A stretch of 38,957 nucleotides of DNA from an uncultured Brachyspira sp. Its GTDB lineage: Bacteria > Spirochaetota > Brachyspiria > Brachyspirales > Brachyspiraceae. The notes under the pieces are model-generated. The model saw nothing but the letters and a program-made list of their open reading frames with translations. It was not told the DNA's origin and did not search any database. The stretch's first letter is position 1. Every line of letters starts with the position of its first letter. Positions 8,822 through 17,308 of the stretch are shown here, in pieces. The stretch lies in the NCBI RefSeq assembly GCF_944390845.1, contig NZ_CALXRM010000026.1, positions 1-38,957 on the forward strand, given 5' to 3'. Both the position numbers and the translations under genes were made by a program.

Positions 8822-8965
8822 ATGTCTATGACAAATAAAAAAATAAAATTACAAACTTCTAAAACTGTATTAACCGAACATAAATTAGATGACGGAACAG
8901 TAGTAAAACTTAATCCAGTAGTTACTAGAATAATATTAGCTGATAGTAAAAGTAAAGTTAATTAA
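8822..8965 (+). CDS. small protein, 47 aa, unknown function
   Basis: The frame ATG TCT ATG ACA... runs to TAA at 8963-8965 and encodes a basic peptide beginning MSMTNKKIKLQTSKTVL and ending RIILADSKSKVN. It has no signal peptide, no cysteine and no membrane segment. Support is the very strong ribosome site AAAAGGGGGAA directly before the start, a well-spaced promoter at 8776-8803, and a length too short for most gene callers. The ATG at 8828 is an alternative start. The gene stands alone between repeat copies and the convergent hisZ. It is not homologous in appearance to the modified-peptide precursor at 27181. Confidence 0.6.
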   Translation: MSMTNKKIKLQTSKTVLTEHKLDDGTVVKLNPVVTRIILADSKSKVN

Positions 8966-8979
8966 TACAATTCTATATG

Positions 8980-10137
8980 TTATACTAGATTGTCATTTTC
9001 AAAAATGTATTTTTCTTTGTAGTTATAGTCTGTATTGTAGTCGTCTGAATATATATCAGTTCTTACTTTCTTTCCAGCCTGTATGTAGTTTTGAACTTTA
9101 TTTAATAATACTTTTTCACTGCCGCTTTTGTATAATATTAATATGTCAAAATCATATTCGTTTTTTATAGAGTTTGGTTTGTAGAGTTTGTCCATATAAA
9201 CTGCAAATCCTATTGCATTTTTTTTGTTTTTATCATTTGAGATATGAGTATTAAATTTTTCAAGAAGTTTATCATATCTTCCGCCGGATAGAATTATATC
9301 ATTATTTCCTTTTATGTAGCCTTTGAATATTATTCCGTTATAATATCCTAATTTACTTTCTATTGAGAAGTCTAATAATATATTTTCAAAATTATTATAA
9401 TTTTCAAAAACAGCACAAAGACTTTTTAATTCATCATAAGCCTTTTGCATTTTTTCATTGATTATTAGGCTTTCTATATTCTTTACAGCTTCTTTATATT
9501 CTCCTGAAAAATCTATTAATGAAACTACAGCATTTTTATATTTATCATCGATATTATTGGAAGTTAAAGTTTTTTCAAGGTCATGCTTATTTTTGCTGTA
9601 TATTAAATTAAGTATTTCTAATTTTTTATCTTCATCTAAATCTAATTCATCTATCAAAGAAAACATGAAGTCTATACTTGATATTTCTAATATATATTCA
9701 TCATTATTTATAGTTTTTAAACTGTCTATTACCATACTAATTATTTCTAAATTAGAATATTTAGTTAAAGTTCCTATTATTTCTACACCTACCTGCTGTA
9801 TTTCTTCGTATTCATTAGAAACATTATCTATTTTATAAATATCTTCTATGTAGAAAAGTTTTTTTGTATATTTGTCATTATCTTTTAATACATTTTTTAC
9901 TATTGATAAAGTAACGTCCGGTCTTAAAGATTGCAAATTACCATTTAAATTCATGAATGTTAATATATGTTCAGTTTGAAGAAAGTCTTTGTAATTATTA
10001 TATAAATTGTAATCTTCAAATTTATTCAATTTAATTTTTTTATACCCGTATTTTTCATATATTTTTGTTAATTCAGATACTAAATTATTTTCATTCATAA
10101 TATTATTCTTCTTTTTCCATAAATATTTTTTAAGCAT
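8980..10137 (-). CDS. hisZ: ATP phosphoribosyltransferase regulatory subunit HisZ
   Basis: HisZ is a histidyl-tRNA synthetase-like protein without synthetase function; with short HisG it forms the active, histidine-inhibited first enzyme of histidine synthesis. The sequence shows class II synthetase-like blocks: LRPDVTLSI (about 67-75), EIQQVGVEIIG (about 112-122), YYNGIIFKGYI (about 268-278), ILSGGRYDKLLEKF (about 285-298) and AIGFAVYMD. The short HisG at 773-1393 fits this partner. The first ATG (10137) has no ribosome site; the in-frame ATG at 10098 (MNENNLVSEL) has AAAGAAG upstream and is the better start, giving 372 aa. It converges with the 47-aa gene, ending 15 bases from it. Confidence 0.9.
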   Translation of the reverse strand: MLKKYLWKKKNNIMNENNLVSELTKIYEKYGYKKIKLNKFEDYNLYNNYKDFLQTEHILTFMNLNGNLQSLRPDVTLSIVKNVLKDNDKYTKKLFYIEDIYKIDNVSNEYEEIQQVGVEIIGTLTKYSNLEIISMVIDSLKTINNDEYILEISSIDFMFSLIDELDLDEDKKLEILNLIYSKNKHDLEKTLTSNNIDDKYKNAVVSLIDFSGEYKEAVKNIESLIINEKMQKAYDELKSLCAVFENYNNFENILLDFSIESKLGYYNGIIFKGYIKGNNDIILSGGRYDKLLEKFNTHISNDKNKKNAIGFAVYMDKLYKPNSIKNEYDFDILILYKSGSEKVLLNKVQNYIQAGKKVRTDIYSDDYNTDYNYKEKYIFENDNLV

Positions 10138-10216
10138 TATAATATAAAAATAGAAAAATAACCATATATAGTAATTAAAAATATAATTTTAAATTTCATA
10201 TATTTTTATATATTAA

Positions 10217-10245
10217 TTGAAATAAGTGTTAAAAGAGTGTATATT
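10217..10245 (+). promoter_or_regulatory. promoter candidate for the RNase II/R gene
   Basis: TTGAAA at 10217-10222 and TATATT at 10240-10245 are separated by 17 bases, with TG immediately before the -10 box. The start codon follows 30 bases later, after an AAGG ribosome site. Confidence 0.55.
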
Positions 10246-10274
10246 ATTTTAAAATTTAATTTGAAGGTAAAATT

Positions 10275-12020
10275 ATGAAAACAGTAGAAGAGTTAATAAA
10301 AAAGTTAATGAAAAATCAAATGGATTATAATATATTTATAAAATTTAATTCAAAAACAGCCATAGAAAAGACTGCCCTTACCAATTTGATAAGAAAGGCC
10401 ATAAGCGACGGATATATATGTAAAACTGACAGCAACATGCTTAGAATTACAAAGGAAGGAAAGCAGTATATTAATAAACTTGAAGGTAAAGAACCCGGCC
10501 CTAAAGGTGTAAAATCTGTAAGAGTAAATATTGATGCTAAGGATGCAAAATCTGATACACAAGTTATAGCTCAGGCTTATGATATAAAATTAGATTTTGA
10601 TGAAGAATTATTAAAGTTGGCTGAAGATATAAATAATAATGCCAATTTTGAAAATATAGAAGAAGACAGAGTAGATTTAAGGAATATGAAAACGGTAACT
10701 ATAGATAATGCTTCCTCTCAGGATTTAGATGATGCTTTCAGTATAGAAAAAATAGATGATAATAATTATAAAGTTTATATACATATTTCTGATGTTAGTC
10801 ATTTTATAGAACTTGATTCCCCATTAGATTTGGAAGCTAGAAAAAGAGGCAATTCCACTTATATGATTGATACCGTTTACAATATGTTCCCGGAAGTATT
10901 GTCAAATAATATTATTTCATTGAATGAAAATGTTGATAGATTTGCTTTAACTATAATTATCAATTTAAATAGCAATGGCGATATATTAGATTCATCAGTA
11001 TGCAAAAGTGTAATAAAGTCTGACAGAAAATTATCTTATGATTATGTTCAAGATATTATAGATAAAAAAGTTACTGACGAGGCTTGGCTTTTAGAGTTGA
11101 TTGAAAATGCATTGAATATAAAAAATATTTTGTATAAAAAAAGAAAAGAGGGAAGGGGAGTTGAATTTGATAATACTGATATAAAAATAGTATTGAATGA
11201 TGAAGGAATACCTATAGAGTTTTATGCAGAAGAAAGAAAAGAATCTATGACAATAGTAGAAGAATTGATGCTCATTTCTAATACTGAAATAGCCAAAAAA
11301 TTATCAAATTATGAAGGCAGTATATACCGTTATCATGGTTCTCCTGATGATTATAGATTTAATAGTTTTAAAATACTTTGTCATGCTAAAGGATATGCAT
11401 TAAAACAATTCCCAGATCAAACTTATGATATAAAAGGTTTTGTTGATAATATAAAAGGAAAGCCGGAAGAAAATTTACTTATACCTGTTTTGCTTCGTTC
11501 AATGACTCCATCATCTTATAGTACAGTAAATAAAAGTCATTTTGGTTTAGGTTTTGATTATTATACTTACTTTACTTCGCCTATAAGAAGATATGCCGAT
11601 TTGCTTATACATAGAATAGTTAAAGATACTATTTTATCCAATAAAGAAACCATAGATGAAAAATTAAAAAACGTATGTAAAGATTCTATTGATAGTTTAT
11701 CATTGCTAGATAAAACTTCAAAGAAAGCTGAGAGGTGTTTAAGACAAATAAAAGCAGCAAGATATATGAAAGACAGACTTGGAGATGAGTATTATGGTCT
11801 TATAAGTTCTATAAGCAATAAAGGCATATATGTTGAAATAGAAGGCTTGGAAATAGAAGGATTTATTGAGTCTACTTATGTTGGTTCAAATTATAGATTT
11901 TATCCGGATATGCAAAGTGTTTATATAGATAAAATAAAAGCTTATGAACTTGGCGATAAAGTAAAAGTATTAGTGGCAAGTGCTAATGTTGAAAATGGAA
12001 AAATATTTTTCTCTTTATAA
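10275..12020 (+). CDS. rnr: RNase II/RNase R family 3'-5' exoribonuclease
   Basis: This is a processive hydrolytic 3'-5' RNA exonuclease of the RNB family. An N-terminal winged-helix-like segment (about 1-70) is followed by the RNB domain. The four active-site aspartates have exact family spacing in DNASSQDLDDAF (D144, D150, D152, D153, matching D201/207/209/210 of E. coli RNase II). Further blocks are YKVYIHISDVSHFI (about 165-178), ARKRGNSTYMID, FTSPIRRYADLLIHR, and a C-terminal S1 domain (LISSISNKGIYVEIEGLEIE). At 581 aa it is shorter than typical RNase R, and the two cold-shock domains normally before the RNB domain are not recognisable. ATG at 10275 has AAGG upstream. Confidence 0.92.
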   Translation: MKTVEELIKKLMKNQMDYNIFIKFNSKTAIEKTALTNLIRKAISDGYICKTDSNMLRITKEGKQYINKLEGKEPGPKGVKSVRVNIDAKDAKSDTQVIAQAYDIKLDFDEELLKLAEDINNNANFENIEEDRVDLRNMKTVTIDNASSQDLDDAFSIEKIDDNNYKVYIHISDVSHFIELDSPLDLEARKRGNSTYMIDTVYNMFPEVLSNNIISLNENVDRFALTIIINLNSNGDILDSSVCKSVIKSDRKLSYDYVQDIIDKKVTDEAWLLELIENALNIKNILYKKRKEGRGVEFDNTDIKIVLNDEGIPIEFYAEERKESMTIVEELMLISNTEIAKKLSNYEGSIYRYHGSPDDYRFNSFKILCHAKGYALKQFPDQTYDIKGFVDNIKGKPEENLLIPVLLRSMTPSSYSTVNKSHFGLGFDYYTYFTSPIRRYADLLIHRIVKDTILSNKETIDEKLKNVCKDSIDSLSLLDKTSKKAERCLRQIKAARYMKDRLGDEYYGLISSISNKGIYVEIEGLEIEGFIESTYVGSNYRFYPDMQSVYIDKIKAYELGDKVKVLVASANVENGKIFFSL

Positions 12021-12041
12021 TTTTATATAAAAGAATTATAT

Positions 12042-12083
12042 AAAAAATGAATTTAGGCTTGTTTATATAATTATTCATTTTTT
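12042..12083. terminator. bidirectional terminator between convergent genes
   Basis: AAAAAATGAAT at 12042-12052 pairs perfectly with ATTCATTTTTT at 12073-12083. On either strand the stem ends in a run of U, suiting both the RNase gene (stop at 12020) and the DUF2726-like gene whose stop overlaps the right arm at 12082-12084. Confidence 0.6.
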
Positions 12084-12678
12084 ATAATGAGTTTACTATA
12101 TTGTATAAACAAGCTTCTAATTTATTTTCATCTATAAATTTAGAATTTGTTTTTATGTCTTCTTCTTTTATGATAAAATATTTCATTCCAGCTTTTTTTA
12201 TTAATTGTTCTTTTACTAAATCATTATTTTTTATTCTTTCTTTCATTTCTTCGGTATGTCCATAATGTCCTGCACCATCGTATTCTATTATAGCTATAGG
12301 CTTATTGGTGTTATCTCCTCTTTTATAAGTTATTAAAAAATCAGAATAAAAATCTCTGTAACTTTTCCAAATATCTGTATCTTCTTCAGCGTCTAAAAAT
12401 GCTTTATATGATACTTGCTTATAAATATTATAATCTTTAAATACTTTTAACATAGAAAAAAATATTTTGCTTTCTTCAATATTCATAATTTTTTTTATTG
12501 ATATGTTGCCAGTATCCATATTTTCAAGTCTTTGGCTAGTTATATCTTTTCTTGGGTATTTTCTTTTATAATATCTTCTGAATGGTCTTCTGTAAGTTTG
12601 TTTATCGATTTTTCCTATAAATAATAAAAATAAAATAATAGGTACTATAAAAATAAGTAATACTGCTAAACTATCCAT
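12082..12678 (-). CDS. membrane-anchored DUF2726-like protein (copy 2), PD-(D/E)XK-like fold
   Basis: An N-terminal membrane segment (about 3-20, LAVLLIFIVPIILFLLF) is followed by a basic linker and a cytoplasmic domain. The core reads DFYSDFLITYKRG (about 115-127), then IAIIEYDGAGHYG (about 134-146), then a stretch like GMKYFIIKEEDI. This D...xEYDG arrangement followed by an alternating lysine/aspartate helix resembles the DUF2726 domain, thought to have a restriction-endonuclease-like fold. The usual lysine after the acidic residue is replaced (EYDG). It is a tandem paralogue of the next gene upstream (12694-13329), 15 bases apart, sharing the MDTGxIxxKxxxNIEE linker. Role unknown. Confidence 0.75.
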   Translation of the reverse strand: MDSLAVLLIFIVPIILFLLFIGKIDKQTYRRPFRRYYKRKYPRKDITSQRLENMDTGNISIKKIMNIEESKIFFSMLKVFKDYNIYKQVSYKAFLDAEEDTDIWKSYRDFYSDFLITYKRGDNTNKPIAIIEYDGAGHYGHTEEMKERIKNNDLVKEQLIKKAGMKYFIIKEEDIKTNSKFIDENKLEACLYNIVNSL

Positions 12679-12693
12679 AATAAAAATTTCCTT

Positions 12694-13329
12694 TTATGAT
12701 TCTTTAGTATTTGATAAAATTGTATTAACATCTTTTAGAAATAGAGATAATTTTTCTTCATCTATTAAACCTGAATTCATTTTTATATCAGAGTCTCTTA
12801 TTATAAAATATTTTAATCCTATTTTGCTAAAAAGTTTTTCTCTTATCATATCATTATTTTTTACTTTTTCTTTTTGTTCTTCTGTATCTCCGAAATGTCC
12901 TCCTCCATGATATTCTATAACAGCAGCAGGTTCATTCATTTTAGAGCCTCTTTTATGAGTGATGAGAAAATCGCAATAGAAATCTCTGAAAGTTTTCCAA
13001 GCATCTGTATCTTCTTCACCTTTTAAAAAAGCTCTGAAAGATACTTGAGGATTTACATTATAATCATTTAATATTTTTACCATAGAATAAAAAATTCTTG
13101 TTTCTTCTATATTCAAAACTCTTTTCGTTTTTATGCTTCCCGTGTCCATGTATTTTAATCTTTGCTCTGTTATTGCATTTATTTTGAATTCTTCTTTATT
13201 TTGTTCTTCATAATTATCTGTTTTGTTTTCATTTGTATTTGATTCTTTTGGTGATGATATTTTTTTTAAAGAAAAGAAAAATATTATTACAATAGATAAT
13301 ATAATTACAGCTACGCCGACTTCAAGCAT
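12694..13329 (-). CDS. membrane-anchored DUF2726-like protein (copy 1)
   Basis: The layout is that of its downstream paralogue: N-terminal membrane helix (about 3-18, EVGVAVIILSIVIIFFF), an acidic/asparagine-rich linker, and a domain with DFYCDFLITHKRGS, then AAVIEYHGGGHFG and GLKYFIIRDSDIK. In this copy the position after the acidic residue is Y-H, so the acidic/lysine pair of an active PD-(D/E)XK nuclease is not evident. Start ATG at 13329 follows an AATGGAGAT ribosome site. A promoter is seen at 13360-13387. The two genes probably form one operon closed by the terminator at 12042-12083. Confidence 0.75.
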   Translation of the reverse strand: MLEVGVAVIILSIVIIFFFSLKKISSPKESNTNENKTDNYEEQNKEEFKINAITEQRLKYMDTGSIKTKRVLNIEETRIFYSMVKILNDYNVNPQVSFRAFLKGEEDTDAWKTFRDFYCDFLITHKRGSKMNEPAAVIEYHGGGHFGDTEEQKEKVKNNDMIREKLFSKIGLKYFIIRDSDIKMNSGLIDEEKLSLFLKDVNTILSNTKES

Positions 13330-13359
13330 AATTTTATCTCCATTTAATTTATATTATAT

Positions 13360-13387
13360 AGTATATAAAATAGATTGTATTATTCAA
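13360..13387 (-). promoter_or_regulatory. promoter candidate for the DUF2726-like pair
   Basis: On the minus strand TTGAAT (13387-13382) and TATACT (13365-13360) are 16 bases apart, about 31 bases before the start codon at 13329. Confidence 0.55.
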
Positions 13388-13443
13388 TTTTTAATCGGCG
13401 GTAATAATTATATAAATAGGAACTATAGTTTCTTATACAAAAA

Positions 13444-13500
13444 AATCATTAAAATTGAAGTTTATGACTTTTTGTTAGATAAACTTCAATCTTAATGATT
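13444..13500 (-). terminator. strong rho-independent terminator of the chemotaxis receptor gene
   Basis: The arms 13444-13465 and 13479-13500 form a 22-bp stem with one mismatch and a 13-base loop. On the minus strand the stem is followed by a run of seven U. It lies just past the receptor gene stop (13525) and upstream of the promoter at 13360-13387, so it separates the two transcription units. Confidence 0.85.
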
Positions 13501-13524
13501 ATATTTAACAATATTATTTAGTAT

Positions 13525-15330
13525 TTACATAACTTTGAAATACTCTATCTCTCTTATAATATCCTGACTCATATTAGATATTTCAGAACTTGAAGTAGAG
13601 TTTTGAGTTGCCAAACTAGAGTTTTCTTGAGTTATATTATTCAATTCTTTTATTGCTATATTCATTTGGCTAATACCATCTTCTTCCTGCATTATAGACT
13701 GTGATATATACTGAAGTTCATTTTCCATTTCTTTTACCAGATCATTAATGGTATTTAATATAGAAGATGACTTATTTGCCGATTCATTTCCAATTTCCAC
13801 TCTTTTTACAGTTTCTTCTACAATAGAAGTAATATTATTTGCAGCTTCATTAACGGTCTGAGCCAAAGATCTCACTTCACTTGCCACTATAGCAAAACCT
13901 CTTCCCTGTTCTCCAGCCCTTGCCGCTTCAACAGCAGCATTTAAAGCAAGTATATTAGTCTGAAATGCGATAGACTGTATAAGTTTAGTTATTTCAGATA
14001 TTTTTTTGCTGGATTCAGATATCTCATGCATATGAGCAGATATTTCATTAACTGCTTCCACACCAGTAGTTGTAGTATCCATTATTTTTGAGCTTTTATC
14101 TTTAGCCTGAAGTGAGTTTGAGCTTATTTCTTTTATAGAACTAGATAAAGACTGCATTGAACCTGTAAGCTCTTCTATAGCAGCCGCCTGAGTATTAGAT
14201 CTGTCAGATAGATATTCGCTGCTTGATGATATATTTTCTATTTCATTATTTATTGTATTAAGATTTGACTGCAGTTTTAACACAACATTTCCTATAGTAT
14301 TTTTCATATTATTGACATAAGAAACTAAAGAACCTGATTTATCATTTTTATTTTCGTTATCTTGACTATCTATGATAAAGTTTCCTTTAGACATTTGATC
14401 TATACTATTCATAGCTTTATCAAGCATTTGAGATATAGGTATAACTACAAAGAATGCTAATGAGGTTTGTATTGCTATTAAAATAATAATAACTAAAAGA
14501 TATGCAAGCATAATATTTCTTATTCTATTATTGATAGCATTCATGTTTCCTCGTATTACAATTTTATATGGAGTATCTCTTAATGGTTTTATAGTGTACC
14601 ATTCATTTCCTACTATTTGCATTACAGCTTTGTTAGGGTCTTCTATAGATTTTGCATCTTTAAATAAAGGCTCATTATATACATTGTAATTGTCATTAAA
14701 GATATAGTCTTTATTCTGATGCGACATATAAAGTCCAGCTGAAGTCATTATATTAACCTGATTTTCACTAATAACTTTTTTTGATATATTATTCATTTCT
14801 AAGAAGTCTATACCGATAACTCCTTTTAATGAATTATTAGTGTATACAGCTAATGCCAATGTTATACATATTCCCCCAGTATTAGCATCAACATAAGGCT
14901 CTGTAATAAATATACCATTTTTAGTAAGAGCACCTTTATACCATAATCTTGAAGTTTGGTCATAAGTATCAGGATAAGGACTTATACCATTAACAAAAAG
15001 TCCTCCGTCTCTGTATGGTATTTCATTTCCGTATAGTATGTCATATATGTTTTTATTTGATTTTAATATGCTTTCAAGTGTTTTTCTTATACTTGTAAAT
15101 GTATTATCATTTGCTTCAAAATATCCTCTTAATGTGTACATTACATCGTATACTTTTTCCATTTCTATAGATAAAACTAATTCAGTATTATCCATCTCTA
15201 CCAATGTATTTTTTATAAATTCATTAGTATATACTTTTTTATAAGCAAAGTACATAATAATATATGCTACAAGCAAGAAAACAGCAAAAGGGATAATTAA
15301 TTTTAATAATAGAACTCTGTTATTTTTCAT
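13525..15330 (-). CDS. methyl-accepting chemotaxis protein with dCACHE sensor
   Basis: This transmembrane chemoreceptor senses ligands outside the inner membrane and controls CheA. Membrane helices lie at about residues 8-30 and 272-298. The periplasmic sensor between them has the CACHE signature segments [31 protein letters not shown] and [18 protein letters not shown]-like region follows, then the signalling domain with the receptor tip [18 protein letters not shown] and [18 protein letters not shown]. At 601 aa its length is typical. ATG at 15330 has AAGGTT upstream and a promoter at 15367-15395. Ligand unknown; no CheR pentapeptide is seen at the C-terminus (ends EYFKVM). Confidence 0.93.
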   Translation of the reverse strand: MKNNRVLLLKLIIPFAVFLLVAYIIMYFAYKKVYTNEFIKNTLVEMDNTELVLSIEMEKVYDVMYTLRGYFEANDNTFTSIRKTLESILKSNKNIYDILYGNEIPYRDGGLFVNGISPYPDTYDQTSRLWYKGALTKNGIFITEPYVDANTGGICITLALAVYTNNSLKGVIGIDFLEMNNISKKVISENQVNIMTSAGLYMSHQNKDYIFNDNYNVYNEPLFKDAKSIEDPNKAVMQIVGNEWYTIKPLRDTPYKIVIRGNMNAINNRIRNIMLAYLLVIIILIAIQTSLAFFVVIPISQMLDKAMNSIDQMSKGNFIIDSQDNENKNDKSGSLVSYVNNMKNTIGNVVLKLQSNLNTINNEIENISSSSEYLSDRSNTQAAAIEELTGSMQSLSSSIKEISSNSLQAKDKSSKIMDTTTTGVEAVNEISAHMHEISESSKKISEITKLIQSIAFQTNILALNAAVEAARAGEQGRGFAIVASEVRSLAQTVNEAANNITSIVEETVKRVEIGNESANKSSSILNTINDLVKEMENELQYISQSIMQEEDGISQMNIAIKELNNITQENSSLATQNSTSSSEISNMSQDIIREIEYFKVM

Positions 15331-15366
15331 AAATATAACCTTAAAAAAAATTCTTCAAGCGGTTAA

Positions 15367-15395
15367 AGTATATAAAAAAAATTTTTTTGTGTCAA
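15367..15395 (-). promoter_or_regulatory. consensus-like promoter for the chemoreceptor gene
   Basis: On the minus strand TTGACA (15395-15390) and TATACT (15372-15367) are separated by 17 bases of A/T tracts. This is a sigma-70-type rather than a sigma-28-type promoter. Confidence 0.7.
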
Positions 15396-15531
15396 TTACC
15401 TGTCATATATTTATTTGGTAAAATCTAATTTGATATAAAAATATATTTTTAAAGTAGTATATTTTAAAAAAAATATAAATATTATTATTTTTATCATACA
15501 TATAATACAAAAAATGAAGTTTTTTTCTGCA

Positions 15532-16221
15532 TTAGTGCTCATTATTTAATACGGAATTTATTTCATTTTGAGTAAGATGTTTGAATGTTCCTTCTTTTAG
15601 ATCGTTTAATAATATATCAGCTATTCTTAATCTTTTTAGTATAATTACTTCAAAACCTATTTTTTGGCACATTCTTCTTATTTGTCTATTCTTACCTTCA
15701 GTTAGGATTATATTAAATGAATTTTTATTTATTCTTTTTACTTTAGCAGGCTTTAATTTCTGTCCGTCTAAAGTAAGACCATATTCTAATTTTTTTAAAG
15801 CTCCATCAGGCACACCATCATTAACTTTAACAAAATATTCTTTTTCACAATTACTATTTTCACCTATAATTTTTTTGCTGAATACGCCGTCATTTGTAAG
15901 AAGTATAAGCCCATTACTGTCTTTATCTAATCTTCCCACAGGATATATATTATCAAATTCGTGCTTTATTAGATTATAAATAGGTTTTCCTTCATTTTTA
16001 TTTGACGATACAACATATCCTCTAGGCTTATTTAATTTAATATATATTTTATCATCTTTGTATGTTTTTATATCACATTCAACTTTATCATTTTCTGATA
16101 CTTGAACAGCAGGATTTGTTATAACTTCGCCATTAACTTTTACCATACCATTTTGTATGAGTTTATCAGCTTCTCTCCTGCTTGCTATATTTAATGATGC
16201 TATGTATTTATTTAATCTCAT
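15532..16221 (-). CDS. RsuA/RluB/E/F-family pseudouridine synthase
   Basis: The enzyme isomerises a specific uridine of rRNA to pseudouridine. An S4 RNA-binding domain (RLNKYIASLNIASRREADKL, residues 2-21, and VKVNGEVI) precedes the catalytic domain with LNKPRGYVVSS (about 63-73) and the catalytic aspartate in YPVGRLDKDSNGL (D99). C-terminal blocks are GKNRQIRRMCQKIGF and LRIADILLNDLKEG. The 229-aa length fits this family. Target site (16S versus 23S) cannot be decided from sequence alone. The ATG at 16221 has AGGAAA upstream. Confidence 0.92.
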   Translation of the reverse strand: MRLNKYIASLNIASRREADKLIQNGMVKVNGEVITNPAVQVSENDKVECDIKTYKDDKIYIKLNKPRGYVVSSNKNEGKPIYNLIKHEFDNIYPVGRLDKDSNGLILLTNDGVFSKKIIGENSNCEKEYFVKVNDGVPDGALKKLEYGLTLDGQKLKPAKVKRINKNSFNIILTEGKNRQIRRMCQKIGFEVIILKRLRIADILLNDLKEGTFKHLTQNEINSVLNNEH

Positions 16222-16366
16222 TTTTTCCTATTTTCAATAAAAAAGTTATAAAAATATATTAACATGATATAATTTTTAATCAAATTTTAATGATTATTTC
16301 CTAAAATAATATAACGAATATAAGCATTATACCCATATAATAGTATGAGAATTTTATATTTTATAG

Positions 16367-16395
16367 TTGACAATTTTTGTTGATTATAATATAAT
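16367..16395 (+). promoter_or_regulatory. perfect consensus sigma-70 promoter of the flaA pair
   Basis: TTGACA at 16367-16372 and TATAAT at 16390-16395 are separated by exactly 17 bases. The leader then contains a hairpin GCTAAG (16399-16404) / CTTAGC (16421-16426) before the AAGGAG ribosome site at 16437-16442. It is the best promoter in the window, consistent with an abundant structural product. Confidence 0.9.
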
Positions 16396-16450
16396 GGTGC
16401 TAAGTTATTGGATATAATTGCTTAGCTATAAATATTAAGGAGAGTGCGCT

Positions 16451-17284
16451 ATGAAATTCTATAGAAGTACGAGAGATTTTTCTCGCTACCTCATAATCAT
16501 TTGTCTATTCATAAGCATATGTTCATTTGCTGTTTATGGACAAACTTCTAGTGTTTACATGGAAACTAGACTACTTTACAACTTTGAAACATTAGATGAA
16601 TGGCAACCAATATCAAACGCTAGCCGTTTTATGTTTAGAGGTGATAGAACAAATGAGAATGGTGTTGTAATGAAATATCCTAATATGAGATTATTCGCTA
16701 CAAAACCATATGGTATGGGTAACCAAAGCTATAATTCAACTAATTCATTATCAGTAAGTGTTTCTTTTTTCAGAAAATCTTATAACTTCTTTGATTTAGT
16801 TCCAACAGTTCAAAAAATCATACCAGGAAAAGCTCAAACATTCGACGTTTGGGTATGGGGTGGTAATTATGACTATACTATGGAAATGATATTTGAAGAT
16901 TATCGTGGTTATACTTATACATTACCTTTAGGTTCTATAAGATATATAGGTTGGAGAAATATGAGTACATCAGTACCATCATTCATTCCACAAGAAGAAC
17001 CTTATGTACCAAGAGCTAAAGGTTTAAGATTCATGAACTTCCGTTTCTGGTCATCACCAGAGGAAAGAGCTGATAACTTTGTAGTTTTATTAGACTACTT
17101 CCAAACAGTTACAGATACATTTAGAGAATCTTATGACGGTTCAGACATCGAAGTTACATTAGGTCAAGAAGTTGGCGGAAGATCTTCTGAACAGTATACA
17201 GAAGGTGGAGCTCAAGTAGTAGGCGAAGGCGGCGGTACTGCAGATAATACTACTACAGAACAGCCACAAGAAGCGCAACAATAA
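16451..17284 (+). CDS. flaA: FlaA-family flagellar filament sheath protein
   Basis: FlaA proteins form the outer layer of spirochaete periplasmic flagella. The 277-aa product has an export signal (hydrophobic core about 13-28, cleavage likely after AVYG), then family blocks LYNFETLDEWQPISNASRF (about 41-59), SFFRKSYNFFDLVP, FDVWVWGGNYDYTMEM, LPLGSIRYIGWRNM and LLDYFQTVTDTFRESYDG. The C-terminus is a Gly/Glu/Thr/Gln-rich tail. The ribosome site TTAAGGAG is strong. Codon choice is richer in C-ending and CGT codons than neighbouring genes, as expected for high expression. It is followed by a second family member. Which numbered FlaA paralogue it is cannot be fixed here. Confidence 0.93.
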   Translation: MKFYRSTRDFSRYLIIICLFISICSFAVYGQTSSVYMETRLLYNFETLDEWQPISNASRFMFRGDRTNENGVVMKYPNMRLFATKPYGMGNQSYNSTNSLSVSVSFFRKSYNFFDLVPTVQKIIPGKAQTFDVWVWGGNYDYTMEMIFEDYRGYTYTLPLGSIRYIGWRNMSTSVPSFIPQEEPYVPRAKGLRFMNFRFWSSPEERADNFVVLLDYFQTVTDTFRESYDGSDIEVTLGQEVGGRSSEQYTEGGAQVVGEGGGTADNTTTEQPQEAQQ

Positions 17285-17308
17285 TGTATGAGTAAGGAGA
17301 AGAATAAT

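Noticed and set aside
8822..8965. Second modified-peptide precursor
   Set aside because: It has no Cys, only scattered Ser/Thr, no Gly-Gly junction, and lies 13 kb from the modification genes.
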